Made by a program: the position numbers and the translations under genes. A DNA stretch of 64,000 nt from Plantibacter auratus (lineage in GTDB: Bacteria; Actinomycetota; Actinomycetes; Actinomycetales; Microbacteriaceae), in contig NZ_JBOBFV010000001.1 of NCBI RefSeq assembly GCF_050587365.1, forward strand, positions 558,001 through 622,000. The letters run 5' to 3'. Under the pieces are notes generated by a model, which made no database searches, had not been told where the DNA came from, and was given only the letters and a program-made list of their open reading frames with translations. Shown here piece after piece: positions 33,864-43,019 of the stretch (position 1 is its first letter; the number at the start of each line of letters is the position of its first letter).

Positions 33864-35216
33864 CTACCGGGATTCGGCAGGCGGACGTCCGACGCCGAGT
33901 GCCGCCAGCGGGGCCGCCGCCTTGGTCCACGTCTCCTCGAGCTCCTCCCGGGCGTCGGACAGTGCCGTGATGCCACCACCCGTGCCGATCGACGCACCCT
34001 GCGGATCGATCACGATCGAGCGGATGACCATGGCGAGGTCCATCGATCCGTCCGCGGACAGCAGGCCGAAGGCGCCGGCGTACACCCCGCGCGGTCCCGC
34101 TTCGAGGTCGTACAGCAGCTCCATCGCCCGGCGTTTCGGGGCCCCGGTCATCGATCCGGCCGGGAACGCCACCTCGACGACGTCGAGTGCGTCCAGTCCT
34201 GTGCGCAACCGTCCTTCGACGGTGCTGACGAGTTGGTGTACCTGCGGGTAACTCTCGACGTGGTGGAGCGCCGTCACCGCCACGGAACCCAGCTCGCAGA
34301 CTCTGGAGAGGTCGTTCCGCATCAGATCGACGATCATGAGGTTCTCCGCGCGCTCCTTGGGACTCGCGAGCAGATCGGCGCGCTGACGGGCGTCCTCCTC
34401 GGGATCGGCACCTCTCGGCCGGGTCCCCTTGATCGGCTTCGTCCGGACGCGGCCGTCGGCCCAGACCTCGAGGAACTGCTCCGGTGACGCGCTCGCGACA
34501 CTGATCGAACCGAACCGGAGGAAGCCGCCGTGGTGCGTGGGGCTCGTCCTGCGCAGCCGCAGATAGGTCGTGAACGGGTCGTGGACCCCGTCGACGCGCA
34601 GGTGGTTCGTCAGGCACAGCTGGTAGGCGTCCCCACGGGTGATGTGTTCCTGGCACCGCTCGACGAGCCGCACGTATGCGGCATCGCTGTGACGGGGCGC
34701 GCAGAACCCGCCGGCCGCCTCGGCCACGGGAGGAGGCTCGGTCGCCCTACTCAATCGCTCGACGGTCGTCGCGATCCAGTCGGGATCGTCCGACGAGATC
34801 GTCACCGTCCGCGCCGCATGGTCGAACCGCACCTGGTCGTCGAGGCGCAGGAAGAGCGCGTCCGGGGAGGCCGCCGCATGCGACGGAACCCCGACGAGCC
34901 CTGCCCCCGACTCGTAGCCGAACCACCCGACCCAATCGCCCGGGTCGCCCTCCGCACGCACGGTACGGAGGGCGTCGAGGATTGTCGTCCGGTCGACCGT
35001 GGCGGACACCGGGGTGATGCGCTCCACCGTGCCGAGCCGGACGTCCGCGACGAGGCGTTCGGTCCCGCGTCCGATGAGACTGACGCCGGTCCGGGAGCCC
35101 TGGCCCGAATCCAACCAGGCCGCCCAGGGTTCGTCAGCGAACACGCGTCGGTAGACGTCCTCGGGCTCGGACCAGGCAGGGAGGACGACCTGCCGGCGTG
35201 CTCCGGTGGATCGCAT
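33864..35216 (-). CDS. pabB: Aminodeoxychorismate synthase component I (chorismate-binding)
   Basis: 450-residue chorismate-utilising enzyme. It has the conserved block KPIKGTRPRG with the Lys typical of PabB, followed by ERAENLMIVDLMRNDLSRVCE, the FPAGSMTGAPKRRAMELL loop and IGTGGGITALSDAREELEE. PIKGT rather than PIAGT points to aminodeoxychorismate synthesis (folate precursor) more than to anthranilate synthase. No glutamine amidotransferase partner is adjacent. The ATG shares one base with the cydC stop (TGATG). A salicylate/isochorismate synthase is less likely. Confidence 0.88.
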   Translation of the reverse strand: MRSTGARRQVVLPAWSEPEDVYRRVFADEPWAAWLDSGQGSRTGVSLIGRGTERLVADVRLGTVERITPVSATVDRTTILDALRTVRAEGDPGDWVGWFGYESGAGLVGVPSHAAASPDALFLRLDDQVRFDHAARTVTISSDDPDWIATTVERLSRATEPPPVAEAAGGFCAPRHSDAAYVRLVERCQEHITRGDAYQLCLTNHLRVDGVHDPFTTYLRLRRTSPTHHGGFLRFGSISVASASPEQFLEVWADGRVRTKPIKGTRPRGADPEEDARQRADLLASPKERAENLMIVDLMRNDLSRVCELGSVAVTALHHVESYPQVHQLVSTVEGRLRTGLDALDVVEVAFPAGSMTGAPKRRAMELLYDLEAGPRGVYAGAFGLLSADGSMDLAMVIRSIVIDPQGASIGTGGGITALSDAREELEETWTKAAAPLAALGVGRPPAESR

Positions 35217-36886
35217 CAGCCGACGGCCGCGATCGGCGGCGCGACGATCCGGAGGCGACCGGTCACGAGGCTGTCGGGGACCGGCGTGTGGGAGATCACG
35301 ATGACCGCACGACCCTCGGATCCCGCGACACCGAGCAGGTCCTCGAGCAGGGCGGTCGCGCGCTCGGGATCGACGTTGGCGGTCGGCTCGTCGAGCACGA
35401 GCACGGGGAACTCGCGGAGGAGCGCACGGGCGAGGGCGATGCGTTGCGCCTGCCCTCCGGAGACGAGCGCGCCGTGCTCCCCCACCGGGCGGTCGAGTCC
35501 GCCGCGCTCAGCGAGCCAGGACGAGAGCCCGACCCGCTCCAGCACGGCCTCGAGTTCAGCGTCGTCGGCCGTGTCCCTGGCGAAGAGGAGGTTCTGGCGG
35601 ATGTCGGCGTCGAAGAGGAACGGACGCTGCTCGACGAGCCCGACCGACTCGCGCAGCGTGTCCGGGCGGAGGTCGCGTGCCTCGACGCCGCCGACGCGGT
35701 ACCCACCCTCGTACTCGAGGAAGCGGACGAGGGCGTGCGCCAGGGTGGTCTTCCCGGCTCCGCTGTCGCCTTCGACGAGCAGCCGGTCGCCGGCCGACAG
35801 CCGGAAGCTGATCGGTGCGAGCGCCGCCGTCGTACTCCCGGGCCACCGCGCGCTGAGGTGCTCCGCCTCGAGCATGACGCCGTCGAAGGTCGGCGTGAGG
35901 ATGCTGCCGGTGTCCTCGTCCGGGATCTCGTCGGGTCGATCGCTCGGGACCGCGTCCGCCACGCGCTCGGCGCTCGCGACCGCCTCCCGCCAAGCCCCGA
36001 AGGCGAGGGGCACCATCGCGCAGACCTCGAACACGGCGAGCGGGACGAGGACGATCACGGTGAGCGCGGGGCCGCCGATCGTTCCCAGCGCCGGCATGCC
36101 TGCCCACAGCGCCGCGACGACGGACGCCCCGGAAGCCAGGGACAGGACGGCGCCGGCAACCCCGGCGCCCGCGGCCCGCCGTACCATCGCGCGCGTGAGT
36201 GCCGCGTCGGCATGTTCGATCCGTGCCCGCGCGGCGTCGACCGCGCCGTAAGCGGTCAGCACGTCGAGCCCGGTCACGAGTTCGAGCAGGGCTTCCGACA
36301 GCGCACCGCGCAGCGGCGCGAGTTCGCGTTCGGCGCGCGCCGCCACCCGACTCACGAGCAACCACGAGACGAGGAACGCCGCGACGAGGCAGACCGCGAG
36401 CGCGATCCCGGCGGCCGGGAGCAGCACGGTCGTGAGGATGACGGAGGCTCCGGCGACGACACCCGAGACCACCAGTGGTTGGACGACCCGCAACGGCACG
36501 TTCTGCAGCTCGTCCACATCGGTCACCAGGCGGGTGAGGAGGTCGCCCCGGCCGGTCAGCTGCAGTCCGTCGGGAGCCACCGGGATGACGCGTTCGATCA
36601 TGCCGGCGCGCAGCTGCGCCAATTGACGGAATGCAGCATCGTGGCTCAGCAGGCGTTCGAGGTATCGGAAGGACGCCCGGGCCAGAGCGAACGCGCGCAC
36701 CCCGACGACGGCGACACCCAGCTCGACGATCGAGGGCTGCTCGGCGGCCTTCGTGATGAGGAACGCGCTCGAAGCGAGGAGGGCGACGGCGGCGCCCGCG
36801 GAGAGGATGCCGGCCAGGAGGCCAGGGACGAAGCGGCGAGCCGGCGGCTGCGCCAGTCGGATGATCTGTCGGACGCGCTCATCCAT
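35216..36886 (-). CDS. cydC: Thiol reductant ABC exporter, CydC subunit
   Basis: 556-residue half transporter (six transmembrane helices, then the ATPase). With CydD it exports cysteine and glutathione-type thiols to the periplasmic side, needed for cytochrome bd assembly. Walker A VEGDSGAGKTTLAHAL, signature VSGGQAQRIALARALL and Walker B VLVLDEPTANVDPE are intact. It overlaps cydD by 8 bases and pabB by one, so pabB may be read in the same transcript. Confidence 0.93.
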   Translation of the reverse strand: MDERVRQIIRLAQPPARRFVPGLLAGILSAGAAVALLASSAFLITKAAEQPSIVELGVAVVGVRAFALARASFRYLERLLSHDAAFRQLAQLRAGMIERVIPVAPDGLQLTGRGDLLTRLVTDVDELQNVPLRVVQPLVVSGVVAGASVILTTVLLPAAGIALAVCLVAAFLVSWLLVSRVAARAERELAPLRGALSEALLELVTGLDVLTAYGAVDAARARIEHADAALTRAMVRRAAGAGVAGAVLSLASGASVVAALWAGMPALGTIGGPALTVIVLVPLAVFEVCAMVPLAFGAWREAVASAERVADAVPSDRPDEIPDEDTGSILTPTFDGVMLEAEHLSARWPGSTTAALAPISFRLSAGDRLLVEGDSGAGKTTLAHALVRFLEYEGGYRVGGVEARDLRPDTLRESVGLVEQRPFLFDADIRQNLLFARDTADDAELEAVLERVGLSSWLAERGGLDRPVGEHGALVSGGQAQRIALARALLREFPVLVLDEPTANVDPERATALLEDLLGVAGSEGRAVIVISHTPVPDSLVTGRLRIVAPPIAAVG

Positions 36887-38585
36887 GGAGCATCACCTCG
36901 TCGTCCTGGACGCGTTCCGACCGCTGGCGGATCTCGAGCACGGCATCCGCGTGTTCGACGATCGACGGTCGATGGGTGATGACGATGACGGCCGCCCCGG
37001 CCCGAGCGGCGTCGCGCGCGGCGTCGATGACAAGAGCCTCGGACGCGGCGTCGAGCGCCGAGCTCGGTTCGTCGAGCAGCAGCACCGGCGTTCCGGCATC
37101 CGCCGGGGTGCGCCGCAGCCGGTACAGGGCTCTCGCGATCGCGATCCGTTGCGCCTGTCCACCGCTCACGCCGTCGCCGACCGCGCCGATGGGGTGTCCG
37201 AGCGGTAGCGCGGACAGCCCGAGTGCTGACAACGCCTCGACGATGAGCACCTCGTCGGGTGCGTCATCGCCCAGCGCGACGTTGCTGCCGACCGTCCCCG
37301 CGATGAGGACCGGACGCTGCGGCGCCCACGACAGCCAGCGTCGTCCACCAGGCGTGGGCGACATGCGTCCTCCGTCGTGCAGGATCGATCCGGTGGCGTC
37401 CACGAATCCGAGGATCGCCGACGCCATGCTCGTCTTCCCGGCTCCGCTGGCGCCGACGACAGCCGTCACCACGCCGGCTGGGAACGTCGCGTCGAGGTCG
37501 TCCAACACCCGCAGCTCGTCGTACTGCACCCCGAGACCGTCGAGTACCAGACCAGACGTCGGGCGCGCGGAGTCGCCGACCGTTGCAAAATCGCCGACCT
37601 GATCAGGAGCCGACGGCGATTCGCGGACGGCCTTCGCCTCATCGAGGATCTCGAAGACCTCGTCGGCGGCGGTGACCCCCTCCGCGGCAGCGTGGTAGTT
37701 CGCGCCGACGTTCCGCAGCGGCAGGAAGGCCTCCGGGGCCAGGATCAGGACGAAGAGCCCCGTTCCGAGGAGGAGCGAGCCGTCGAGGAGCCGGAGGCCG
37801 ATGCCGACCGCGACCACGGCGACGGCGAGACTCGACAGCAGTTCGAGGGCGAAGCCGCTCACGAACGAGAACCGCAGGACCTTCATGGTCTCGACGCGGT
37901 ACTCCTCGGTGACGGTTCGGACCCGCTGCACCTGCCGGTGCTGCCGACCGAACAGCTTGAGGGTCGCCATGCCCGCGACGAGCTCGAGGAACCCGCGCGA
38001 CAGATGGGCCAGGGTCTCCCACTGGCGCCGCTGCACCGCCTGGGTCGCGAATCCGATGAGGATCATGAAGACGGGGATCAGCGGGAGTGTCACGATGACC
38101 GTGATGCCGCTGAGCGGGTCCTGGATGAAGATCACCGCAGCGATGATCGGCATGGCGATCGCCGTGAGGATGAGCTGCGGGACATAGCGACCGAAGTACG
38201 CGTCCAGGGCGTCGAGCCCGCGGCCCGCCACGGTCGTCAGTGCCGCGGAGCTCCGACGCGAGACCCAACCCGGCCCGAGCGTCTCGAACGCGCCCGCGAG
38301 GGCCCGCCGCAACTGACTGCGGACGATCGCGGAGCCACGGGCGTTCACCGAGTCGGATGCCAGGACGGTCCCGGCACGCAGCACCACGATGCCGATCAGC
38401 AGCCAGAGCGACGGCAGGAGCTCCTCGACCGGATCCCCCGCGATCGACCGGGACACGAGCTGGGCCACGAACCAGGCGAACCCGAGCGTGCAGGCGGTCT
38501 GGACGAGCGCGATGACCGCGCCGAGTCCGAGGACCGACCGGGCTCCGCGGGCATAGCGGAGCAGTCGCGGATCGAGGGGGCGCAC
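36879..38585 (-). CDS. cydD: Thiol reductant ABC exporter, CydD subunit
   Basis: 568-residue partner of CydC with the same exporter fold: six N-terminal helices to about residue 320, then Walker A VVGASGAGKTSMASA, signature GVSGGQAQRIAIARALY and VLLLDEPSSALDAA. The GTG at 38585 is 9 bases after the cydB stop. It is fused neither to CydC nor to another protein, unlike the fused CydDC of some actinobacteria. Confidence 0.93.
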   Translation of the reverse strand: MRPLDPRLLRYARGARSVLGLGAVIALVQTACTLGFAWFVAQLVSRSIAGDPVEELLPSLWLLIGIVVLRAGTVLASDSVNARGSAIVRSQLRRALAGAFETLGPGWVSRRSSAALTTVAGRGLDALDAYFGRYVPQLILTAIAMPIIAAVIFIQDPLSGITVIVTLPLIPVFMILIGFATQAVQRRQWETLAHLSRGFLELVAGMATLKLFGRQHRQVQRVRTVTEEYRVETMKVLRFSFVSGFALELLSSLAVAVVAVGIGLRLLDGSLLLGTGLFVLILAPEAFLPLRNVGANYHAAAEGVTAADEVFEILDEAKAVRESPSAPDQVGDFATVGDSARPTSGLVLDGLGVQYDELRVLDDLDATFPAGVVTAVVGASGAGKTSMASAILGFVDATGSILHDGGRMSPTPGGRRWLSWAPQRPVLIAGTVGSNVALGDDAPDEVLIVEALSALGLSALPLGHPIGAVGDGVSGGQAQRIAIARALYRLRRTPADAGTPVLLLDEPSSALDAASEALVIDAARDAARAGAAVIVITHRPSIVEHADAVLEIRQRSERVQDDEVMLHG

Positions 38586-38594
38586 GATGACAGG

Positions 38595-39599
38595 TTAGTG
38601 CGCGGCGGCTTCGATGTGCTTCCGCGTGATGCGCTTGCGGAACACCCAGTACGTCCATCCCTGGTAGGCGAGGATCAGCGGCAGGAAGATCAGGGCGGTC
38701 CACGACATCACCGTGAGGGTGTACTCCGTCGAGGAGGCGTTCGCGATCGTCAGGCTGTTCGCCGGGTCGTTGCTCGCCGGCATCACCGCTGGGAAGAGCG
38801 CGGTGAACAGGGTGAGCACGGCCGCCGCGACGGTCACGGCCATGAGCGCGAACGCACGACCTTCCAGCCCACGGCTGTTCGCGAACCAGGCGCTGATGAG
38901 CGAGACCGCTGCGATGGCCGCGAGGATCAACACCGGGAGCGAGAAGTGCGCCAGGACGGTCCAGCCGAGGAACGACGCGGCGAGCAGGATGGCGACGAGC
39001 CCGGCGCGGCTCGCGAGGCGGCGGGCGCGCTCGCGGATGTCGCCCTCGGTCTTCAGCGAGGCGAACACGGCTCCGTGGGCGAAGAAGAGCACCAGCGTCG
39101 TGAGACCGCCGAGGATGCCGTACGGGTTGAGCAGGGTGAAGAGCGTGCCGGTGAAGTTGTGGTCGGCATCGAGCGGGACGCCCTGGACGATGTTCGCGAA
39201 GGCGACGCCCCAGAGGAAGGCCGGCAGGGCCGAGCCCACGATGATCATGAGGTCGAAGCGCCGTTTCCAGGAGGCTTCCGGCCGCTGGTGCCGGTACTCG
39301 AACGACACCCCTCTGATAATGAGCGCGAGGAGGATGAACAACAGCGGGAGGTAGAAGCCGCTGAACAGGGTCGCGTACCACTCGGGGAAGGCGGCGAAGA
39401 GGCTCGCACCGGCGACGATCAGCCAGGTCTCGTTGAGGTCCCAGACCGGCCCGATGGTGTTGATGAGCATCCGGCGGTCGGTCTCATCCTTCCCGAGGAA
39501 GGGGATCGTCATGCCGACGCCGAAGTCGAAGCCGTCGAGGACGAAGTAGCCGACGAACAGTGCGGCGATGATCCAGAACCAGAGAATCGTGAGGTCCAT
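38595..39599 (-). CDS. cydB: Cytochrome bd ubiquinol oxidase subunit II
   Basis: 334-residue subunit without haem, forming a heterodimer with CydA in the membrane. Typical elements are LTILWFWIIAALFVGYFVLDGFDFGVG at the N-terminus and the DLNETWLIV segment. The start has AGGAG 6 bases upstream. It completes the oxidase needed for high-affinity oxygen use. Confidence 0.95.
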   Translation of the reverse strand: MDLTILWFWIIAALFVGYFVLDGFDFGVGMTIPFLGKDETDRRMLINTIGPVWDLNETWLIVAGASLFAAFPEWYATLFSGFYLPLLFILLALIIRGVSFEYRHQRPEASWKRRFDLMIIVGSALPAFLWGVAFANIVQGVPLDADHNFTGTLFTLLNPYGILGGLTTLVLFFAHGAVFASLKTEGDIRERARRLASRAGLVAILLAASFLGWTVLAHFSLPVLILAAIAAVSLISAWFANSRGLEGRAFALMAVTVAAAVLTLFTALFPAVMPASNDPANSLTIANASSTEYTLTVMSWTALIFLPLILAYQGWTYWVFRKRITRKHIEAAAH

Positions 39600-39608
39600 G
39601 ATGTGCTC

Positions 39609-41030
39609 CTAGTAGACCGTGGTCGCGGGGGCGGCGGGCTTCTGCACGCCGTCCTCGTCGGGTTCGGACAGCTCGATCGGGTCGGGCCCGGCCTTGATCG
39701 TCTTCTTCAGGAGACCGAACTCGACGACGAGCAGCGATCCGTAGACGACGGTGAAGGCGATCAACGAGATCAGGACATCGAGGCCGGTGGTGTTCGGCGA
39801 GACCGCGTCCTCCGTCTTCAACAGGCTGAAGACGATCCACGGCTGGCGGCCCATCTCGGTGAAGACCCAGCCCATGGTCATGGCGAGGAACGGCATCGGG
39901 ACGGCCCAGACCGCGACGCGCCACATCCAGCGCTTCGGCTCGCGGCCCTTGCGGGTGAACCAGAGACCGGCTGCCGCGACGAGCATCGAGGCGAGGCCGA
40001 GGCCGATCATCCAGCGGAACGCCCAGTAGGTGACCCAGATGACGGGCGAGTAGTCGCCCGGACCGTAGAGCTGGGTGTACTGCGCCTGCAGGTCGTTGAT
40101 GCCCTCCACCGTGCCGTCGAAGGTGTGGGTCGAGAGGAACGACAGGAGGTACGGGATGCGGATCGAGAAGAGCTCGTGGACACCGTCGGGTGTGCCGAGG
40201 GTGAAGATCGAGAACGAGGCGTCGGCACCGCTCGCCGTGTTGTACATCGCCTCCGCAGCCGCCATCTTCATCGGCTGGGTCTCGACCATGGCGAGGCTGA
40301 GCTGGTCGCCGGCGAGCATCGTGGCACCGCCCGCGAGGAGCATGCTCCACGCACCGACCTTGAGCGCCGGGCGCATCGCCTCGACGTGCTGGCCCCGGGC
40401 GAGGTGCCAGGCCGCAGCGGTGATGATGACGGCTGCGGAGACCATGAAGCACGCGAAGATCGTGTGCGGGAAGGCGGCCAGGGCGACCTTGTTGGTCAGC
40501 AGCTCCCAGATGTTCGTGAGCTCGGCGCGGCCTCGCTCCTCGTTGATCCGGAAGGCGACCGGGTTCTGCATGAAGGCGTTCGCCGCGATGATGAAGTAGG
40601 CCGACAGCACGGTGCCGAGTGCCACGATCCAGATGGTGGCGAGGTGGAGCTTCGGTGACAGCTTGTCCCAGCCGAAGATCCAGAGTCCGATGAACGTCGC
40701 CTCGAGGAAGAACGCGAGCAGGCCCTCGAGTGCGAGCGGTGCGCCGAAGACGTCGCCGACGAACCTGGAGTAGGTGGACCAGTTCATGCCGAACTGGAAC
40801 TCCTGGACGATGCCCGTCACGACGCCCATGGCGAAGTTGATGAGGAAGATCTTCCCGAAGAACCGCGTGAGCTGCAGGTAGTGCAGCTTGCCGGTCCGGA
40901 CCCAGGCGGTCTGGAACCCGGCGACCGTCACGGCCATGCCGATGGTCAGCGGCACGAAGATGAAGTGGTAGACGGTGGTGAGGCCGAACTGCCAGCGGGA
41001 CAGCAGTAGCGGGTCGAGTAGGTCGTTCAC
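39609..41030 (-). CDS. cydA: Cytochrome bd ubiquinol oxidase subunit I
   Basis: 473-residue haem-binding subunit that oxidises quinol and reduces oxygen to water. RWQFGLTTVYHFIFVPLTIGM carries an axial His, TEMGRQPWIV is the quinol-binding GRQPW motif, and the Q-loop (about 250-310) is short. I chose the GTG at 41030 (MNDLLDPLLLSRWQ): GGAG is 8 bases upstream; the GTG at 41039 is 3 codons earlier but lacks spacing. The operon order is cydA-cydB-cydD-cydC. A promoter overlapping a palindrome lies 120 bases upstream. Confidence 0.95.
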   Translation of the reverse strand: MNDLLDPLLLSRWQFGLTTVYHFIFVPLTIGMAVTVAGFQTAWVRTGKLHYLQLTRFFGKIFLINFAMGVVTGIVQEFQFGMNWSTYSRFVGDVFGAPLALEGLLAFFLEATFIGLWIFGWDKLSPKLHLATIWIVALGTVLSAYFIIAANAFMQNPVAFRINEERGRAELTNIWELLTNKVALAAFPHTIFACFMVSAAVIITAAAWHLARGQHVEAMRPALKVGAWSMLLAGGATMLAGDQLSLAMVETQPMKMAAAEAMYNTASGADASFSIFTLGTPDGVHELFSIRIPYLLSFLSTHTFDGTVEGINDLQAQYTQLYGPGDYSPVIWVTYWAFRWMIGLGLASMLVAAAGLWFTRKGREPKRWMWRVAVWAVPMPFLAMTMGWVFTEMGRQPWIVFSLLKTEDAVSPNTTGLDVLISLIAFTVVYGSLLVVEFGLLKKTIKAGPDPIELSEPDEDGVQKPAAPATTVY

Positions 41031-41130
41031 GATGAACACTCCATTTTTCGCGGCATCCAGGGAAGGCGGCGCAGGTGCGGCCCGATCGGGGTGGTCATCC
41101 CCGTGGCTTCGATCCATGTCGTCGACACCA

Positions 41131-41159
41131 ATCGTACCCGAATTCGCGCCTGTGGTCAG
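41131..41159 (-). promoter_or_regulatory. Putative cydA promoter
   Basis: On the minus strand CTGACC (41159-41154, 4 of 6 to TTGACA), a 17-base spacer and TACGAT (41136-41131). The -35 lies inside the palindrome at 41151-41165. Transcription would start near 41124, about 94 bases before cydA. Confidence 0.55.
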
Positions 41160-41165
41160 ACCACA
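41151..41165. promoter_or_regulatory. Perfect palindrome, GntR/FadR-type operator
   Basis: TGTGGTC-A-GACCACA, a 7-1-7 perfect inverted repeat, contains the TGGTCNGACCA core seen in operators of FCD-type GntR regulators. It covers the cydA -35 box, which suggests repression. It also lies 67 bases before the dedA-like gene. Confidence 0.6.
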
Positions 41166-41218
41166 CATCCAAGGGTGTCCTAACAGGGGTTTCGGAGCCC
41201 GTCCCACACCTGCCGCAC

Positions 41219-41224
41219 TAGGCT
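41219..41224 (+). promoter_or_regulatory. -10 box of the DedA gene
   Basis: TAGGCT lies 7 bases before the GTG at 41232, pointing to a leaderless mRNA. Confidence 0.45.
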
Positions 41225-41231
41225 TCGATCC

Positions 41232-41912
41232 GTGAACGACGTGCTCGGCTGGCTCCTCGACCTGGTGCAGAGCGTCGACCCCGTGACGCGCACGATCCTC
41301 GCCGGCGTCGGCATCATGCTCGAGACCTCGGTCCTCGTCGGCCTCGTCGTCCCGGGCGACACGGTCGTCATCGTCGCCAGCACCGCCGTCGTCGGACCCG
41401 TCCAGTGGATCTCGATGATCCTCGTCGTCATCACCGGAGCACTCATCGGCGAGTCCGTCGGGTTCGCGCTCGGCCGCTGGTTCGGCCCGCGCATCCGTGC
41501 CAGCAGACTCGGCCGCCGCATCGGCGAGCGGCACTGGGCCCGTGCTGAGCGCTATCTCGACCGGCGGGGCGGCATCGCCGTCTTCATCTCGCGATTCCTC
41601 CCGGTCCTGCACTCACTGATCCCCCTCACGGTCGGGATGAGCACGATGAGCTACCGACGCTTCATCTCCTGGACGCTGCCCGCCTGCGTCATCTGGTCCT
41701 CGGCCTACGTCTCCGTCGGCGCACTGGCCGCGGGCAGCTATCGCGAGCTGTCGGACCGCCTCCACTGGGCGGGCTACGTCTTCGTCGGCATCATCGTCGT
41801 CTTCGCCGTCGTGGTCCTCGTCGTGAAGCGACTCCTCCAGCGGAGCGAGGAGCGACACATGCTGGCCCAGGAGGACGCGACACCACCCGACGACAGCTCG
41901 ACGCCCCAGTAG
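41232..41912 (+). CDS. DedA-family membrane protein
   Basis: 226-residue polytopic protein of the DedA/SNARE-associated family. It has the ETSVLVGLVVPGDTVVIVAS segment, the amphipathic SRFLPVLHSLIPLTVGMSTM motif with the conserved Arg, and a C-terminal helix ending in a charged, low-complexity tail. DedA proteins help recycle lipid carriers and maintain membrane potential; UptA-type members flip undecaprenyl phosphate. GTG start, probably leaderless. It is divergent from cydA. Confidence 0.9.
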   Translation: MNDVLGWLLDLVQSVDPVTRTILAGVGIMLETSVLVGLVVPGDTVVIVASTAVVGPVQWISMILVVITGALIGESVGFALGRWFGPRIRASRLGRRIGERHWARAERYLDRRGGIAVFISRFLPVLHSLIPLTVGMSTMSYRRFISWTLPACVIWSSAYVSVGALAAGSYRELSDRLHWAGYVFVGIIVVFAVVVLVVKRLLQRSEERHMLAQEDATPPDDSSTPQ

Positions 41913-41973
41913 CAGACGACCGTCATCGCCGCGAGACGGCGGGCCGGACGCACCGGCATGACAGACTGAACGC

Positions 41974-43011
41974 GTGAAGGCATCCGACGATCGTCCAACG
42001 GCCTCCTCCGACGCCGCCGAGCAGATCCGGCACTTCGCCGCACGGATGGAGGACGCCGTCCAGTTGCGCCGCCAGCGTCGTGCGAGGCGGCACGGACGCG
42101 AGGCGGCGGTCATCCCCTTCACCGGCTACGGATCGACGTCCTGGATCCGTGTCCTGGCCAGGGTCGTCCTGGCTGAACCGGGCAAGACCACCGTCCAACC
42201 GCAGCAGAAGGTTCGCGGCTGGAAGAGCTTCTTCGCGCTGAGCATCGCCGACCCGACGGTCGAGGTGGAGGTCGACGGACAGCGTCACACGGTCACGGGC
42301 GACCGAGGCGGAGTGGTCGACGCGGTGGTCCAGGTGTCACTCACCCCCGGCTGGCACACCCTCCGCCTGAGTTCGGAGGGCAGCGACCCGGTCGAAGCGC
42401 CGGTCTTCATCGTCGCCGACGACATCGAGTTCGGCATCGTGTCCGACATCGACGACACGGTGATGGTGACGGCGCTCCCCCGCCCACTCGTCGCGGCCTG
42501 GAACACCTTCGTCCTCGACGAGCACGCCAGGACACCGGTGCCCGGCATGGCGGTCTTCCTCGAGCGCACGGCCCGCGAACACCCGGGCTCCCCGATCATC
42601 TACCTCTCCACCGGCGCCTGGAACGTCGCCCCGACGCTGACCCGGTTCCTCTCGCGCAACCTCTACCCCGCCGGCGCCCTCCTCCTCACCGACTGGGGTC
42701 CGACGCACGACCGCTTCTTCCGCAGCGGTCGCGAGCACAAGCGCAACAACCTCGACCGGTTCGCCGAGGACTTCCCGCGTCTGCGGTGGCTGCTCGTCGG
42801 CGACGACGGACAGCACGACGAAGCCCTCTACCGGAGCTTCGAGGAACGCCACCCCGACCGCGTCGCCGCCGTGGCGATCCGTCAGCTCTCCCCCGGTGAG
42901 GCGGTCCTCGCCGGTGGGCGCTCGAAGGTCGGTGCCCAGCACGAGGGCGCCCCCTGGGTCTACGCGGGGAACGGCGCAGAACTGCTCGACCAGCTCCACG
43001 ACAAGCTCTGA
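41974..43011 (+). CDS. App1-type phosphatase domain protein (DUF2183)
   Basis: 345-residue soluble protein of the App1/DUF2183 group, HAD-like phosphatases named for a yeast phosphatidate phosphatase. The DxDxT motif is SDIDDTVM at residues 157-164 with D158, D160 and T162; YLSTGAWN and LVGDDGQHDEALY supply the other HAD elements. The N-terminal half (about 45-140) is a beta-rich domain of unknown role. The GTG at 41974 is 6 bases after CAGACT, a poor -10. The next gene begins 8 bases after its stop. A lipid phosphate is the likely substrate by homology only. Confidence 0.85.
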   Translation: MKASDDRPTASSDAAEQIRHFAARMEDAVQLRRQRRARRHGREAAVIPFTGYGSTSWIRVLARVVLAEPGKTTVQPQQKVRGWKSFFALSIADPTVEVEVDGQRHTVTGDRGGVVDAVVQVSLTPGWHTLRLSSEGSDPVEAPVFIVADDIEFGIVSDIDDTVMVTALPRPLVAAWNTFVLDEHARTPVPGMAVFLERTAREHPGSPIIYLSTGAWNVAPTLTRFLSRNLYPAGALLLTDWGPTHDRFFRSGREHKRNNLDRFAEDFPRLRWLLVGDDGQHDEALYRSFEERHPDRVAAVAIRQLSPGEAVLAGGRSKVGAQHEGAPWVYAGNGAELLDQLHDKL

Positions 43012-43019
43012 CGGCACCG

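Noticed and set aside
33748..34656. An upstream in-frame extension of leuS.
   Set aside because: The extension is antisense-type sequence within pabB on a different frame, and the synthetase N-terminus starts normally at 33747.
37377..40658. A 1093-codon open frame on the plus strand opposite cydD, cydB and cydA.
   Set aside because: It is antisense to four convincing genes, has arginine/glutamate/aspartate-rich composition typical of reverse-frame translation of GC-rich DNA, and no family motif.
41031..41231. A Rex operator in front of cydA.
   Set aside because: No TTGTGAA-N4-TTCACAA-like sequence was found; the only strong palindrome is of the TGGTCNGACCA type.
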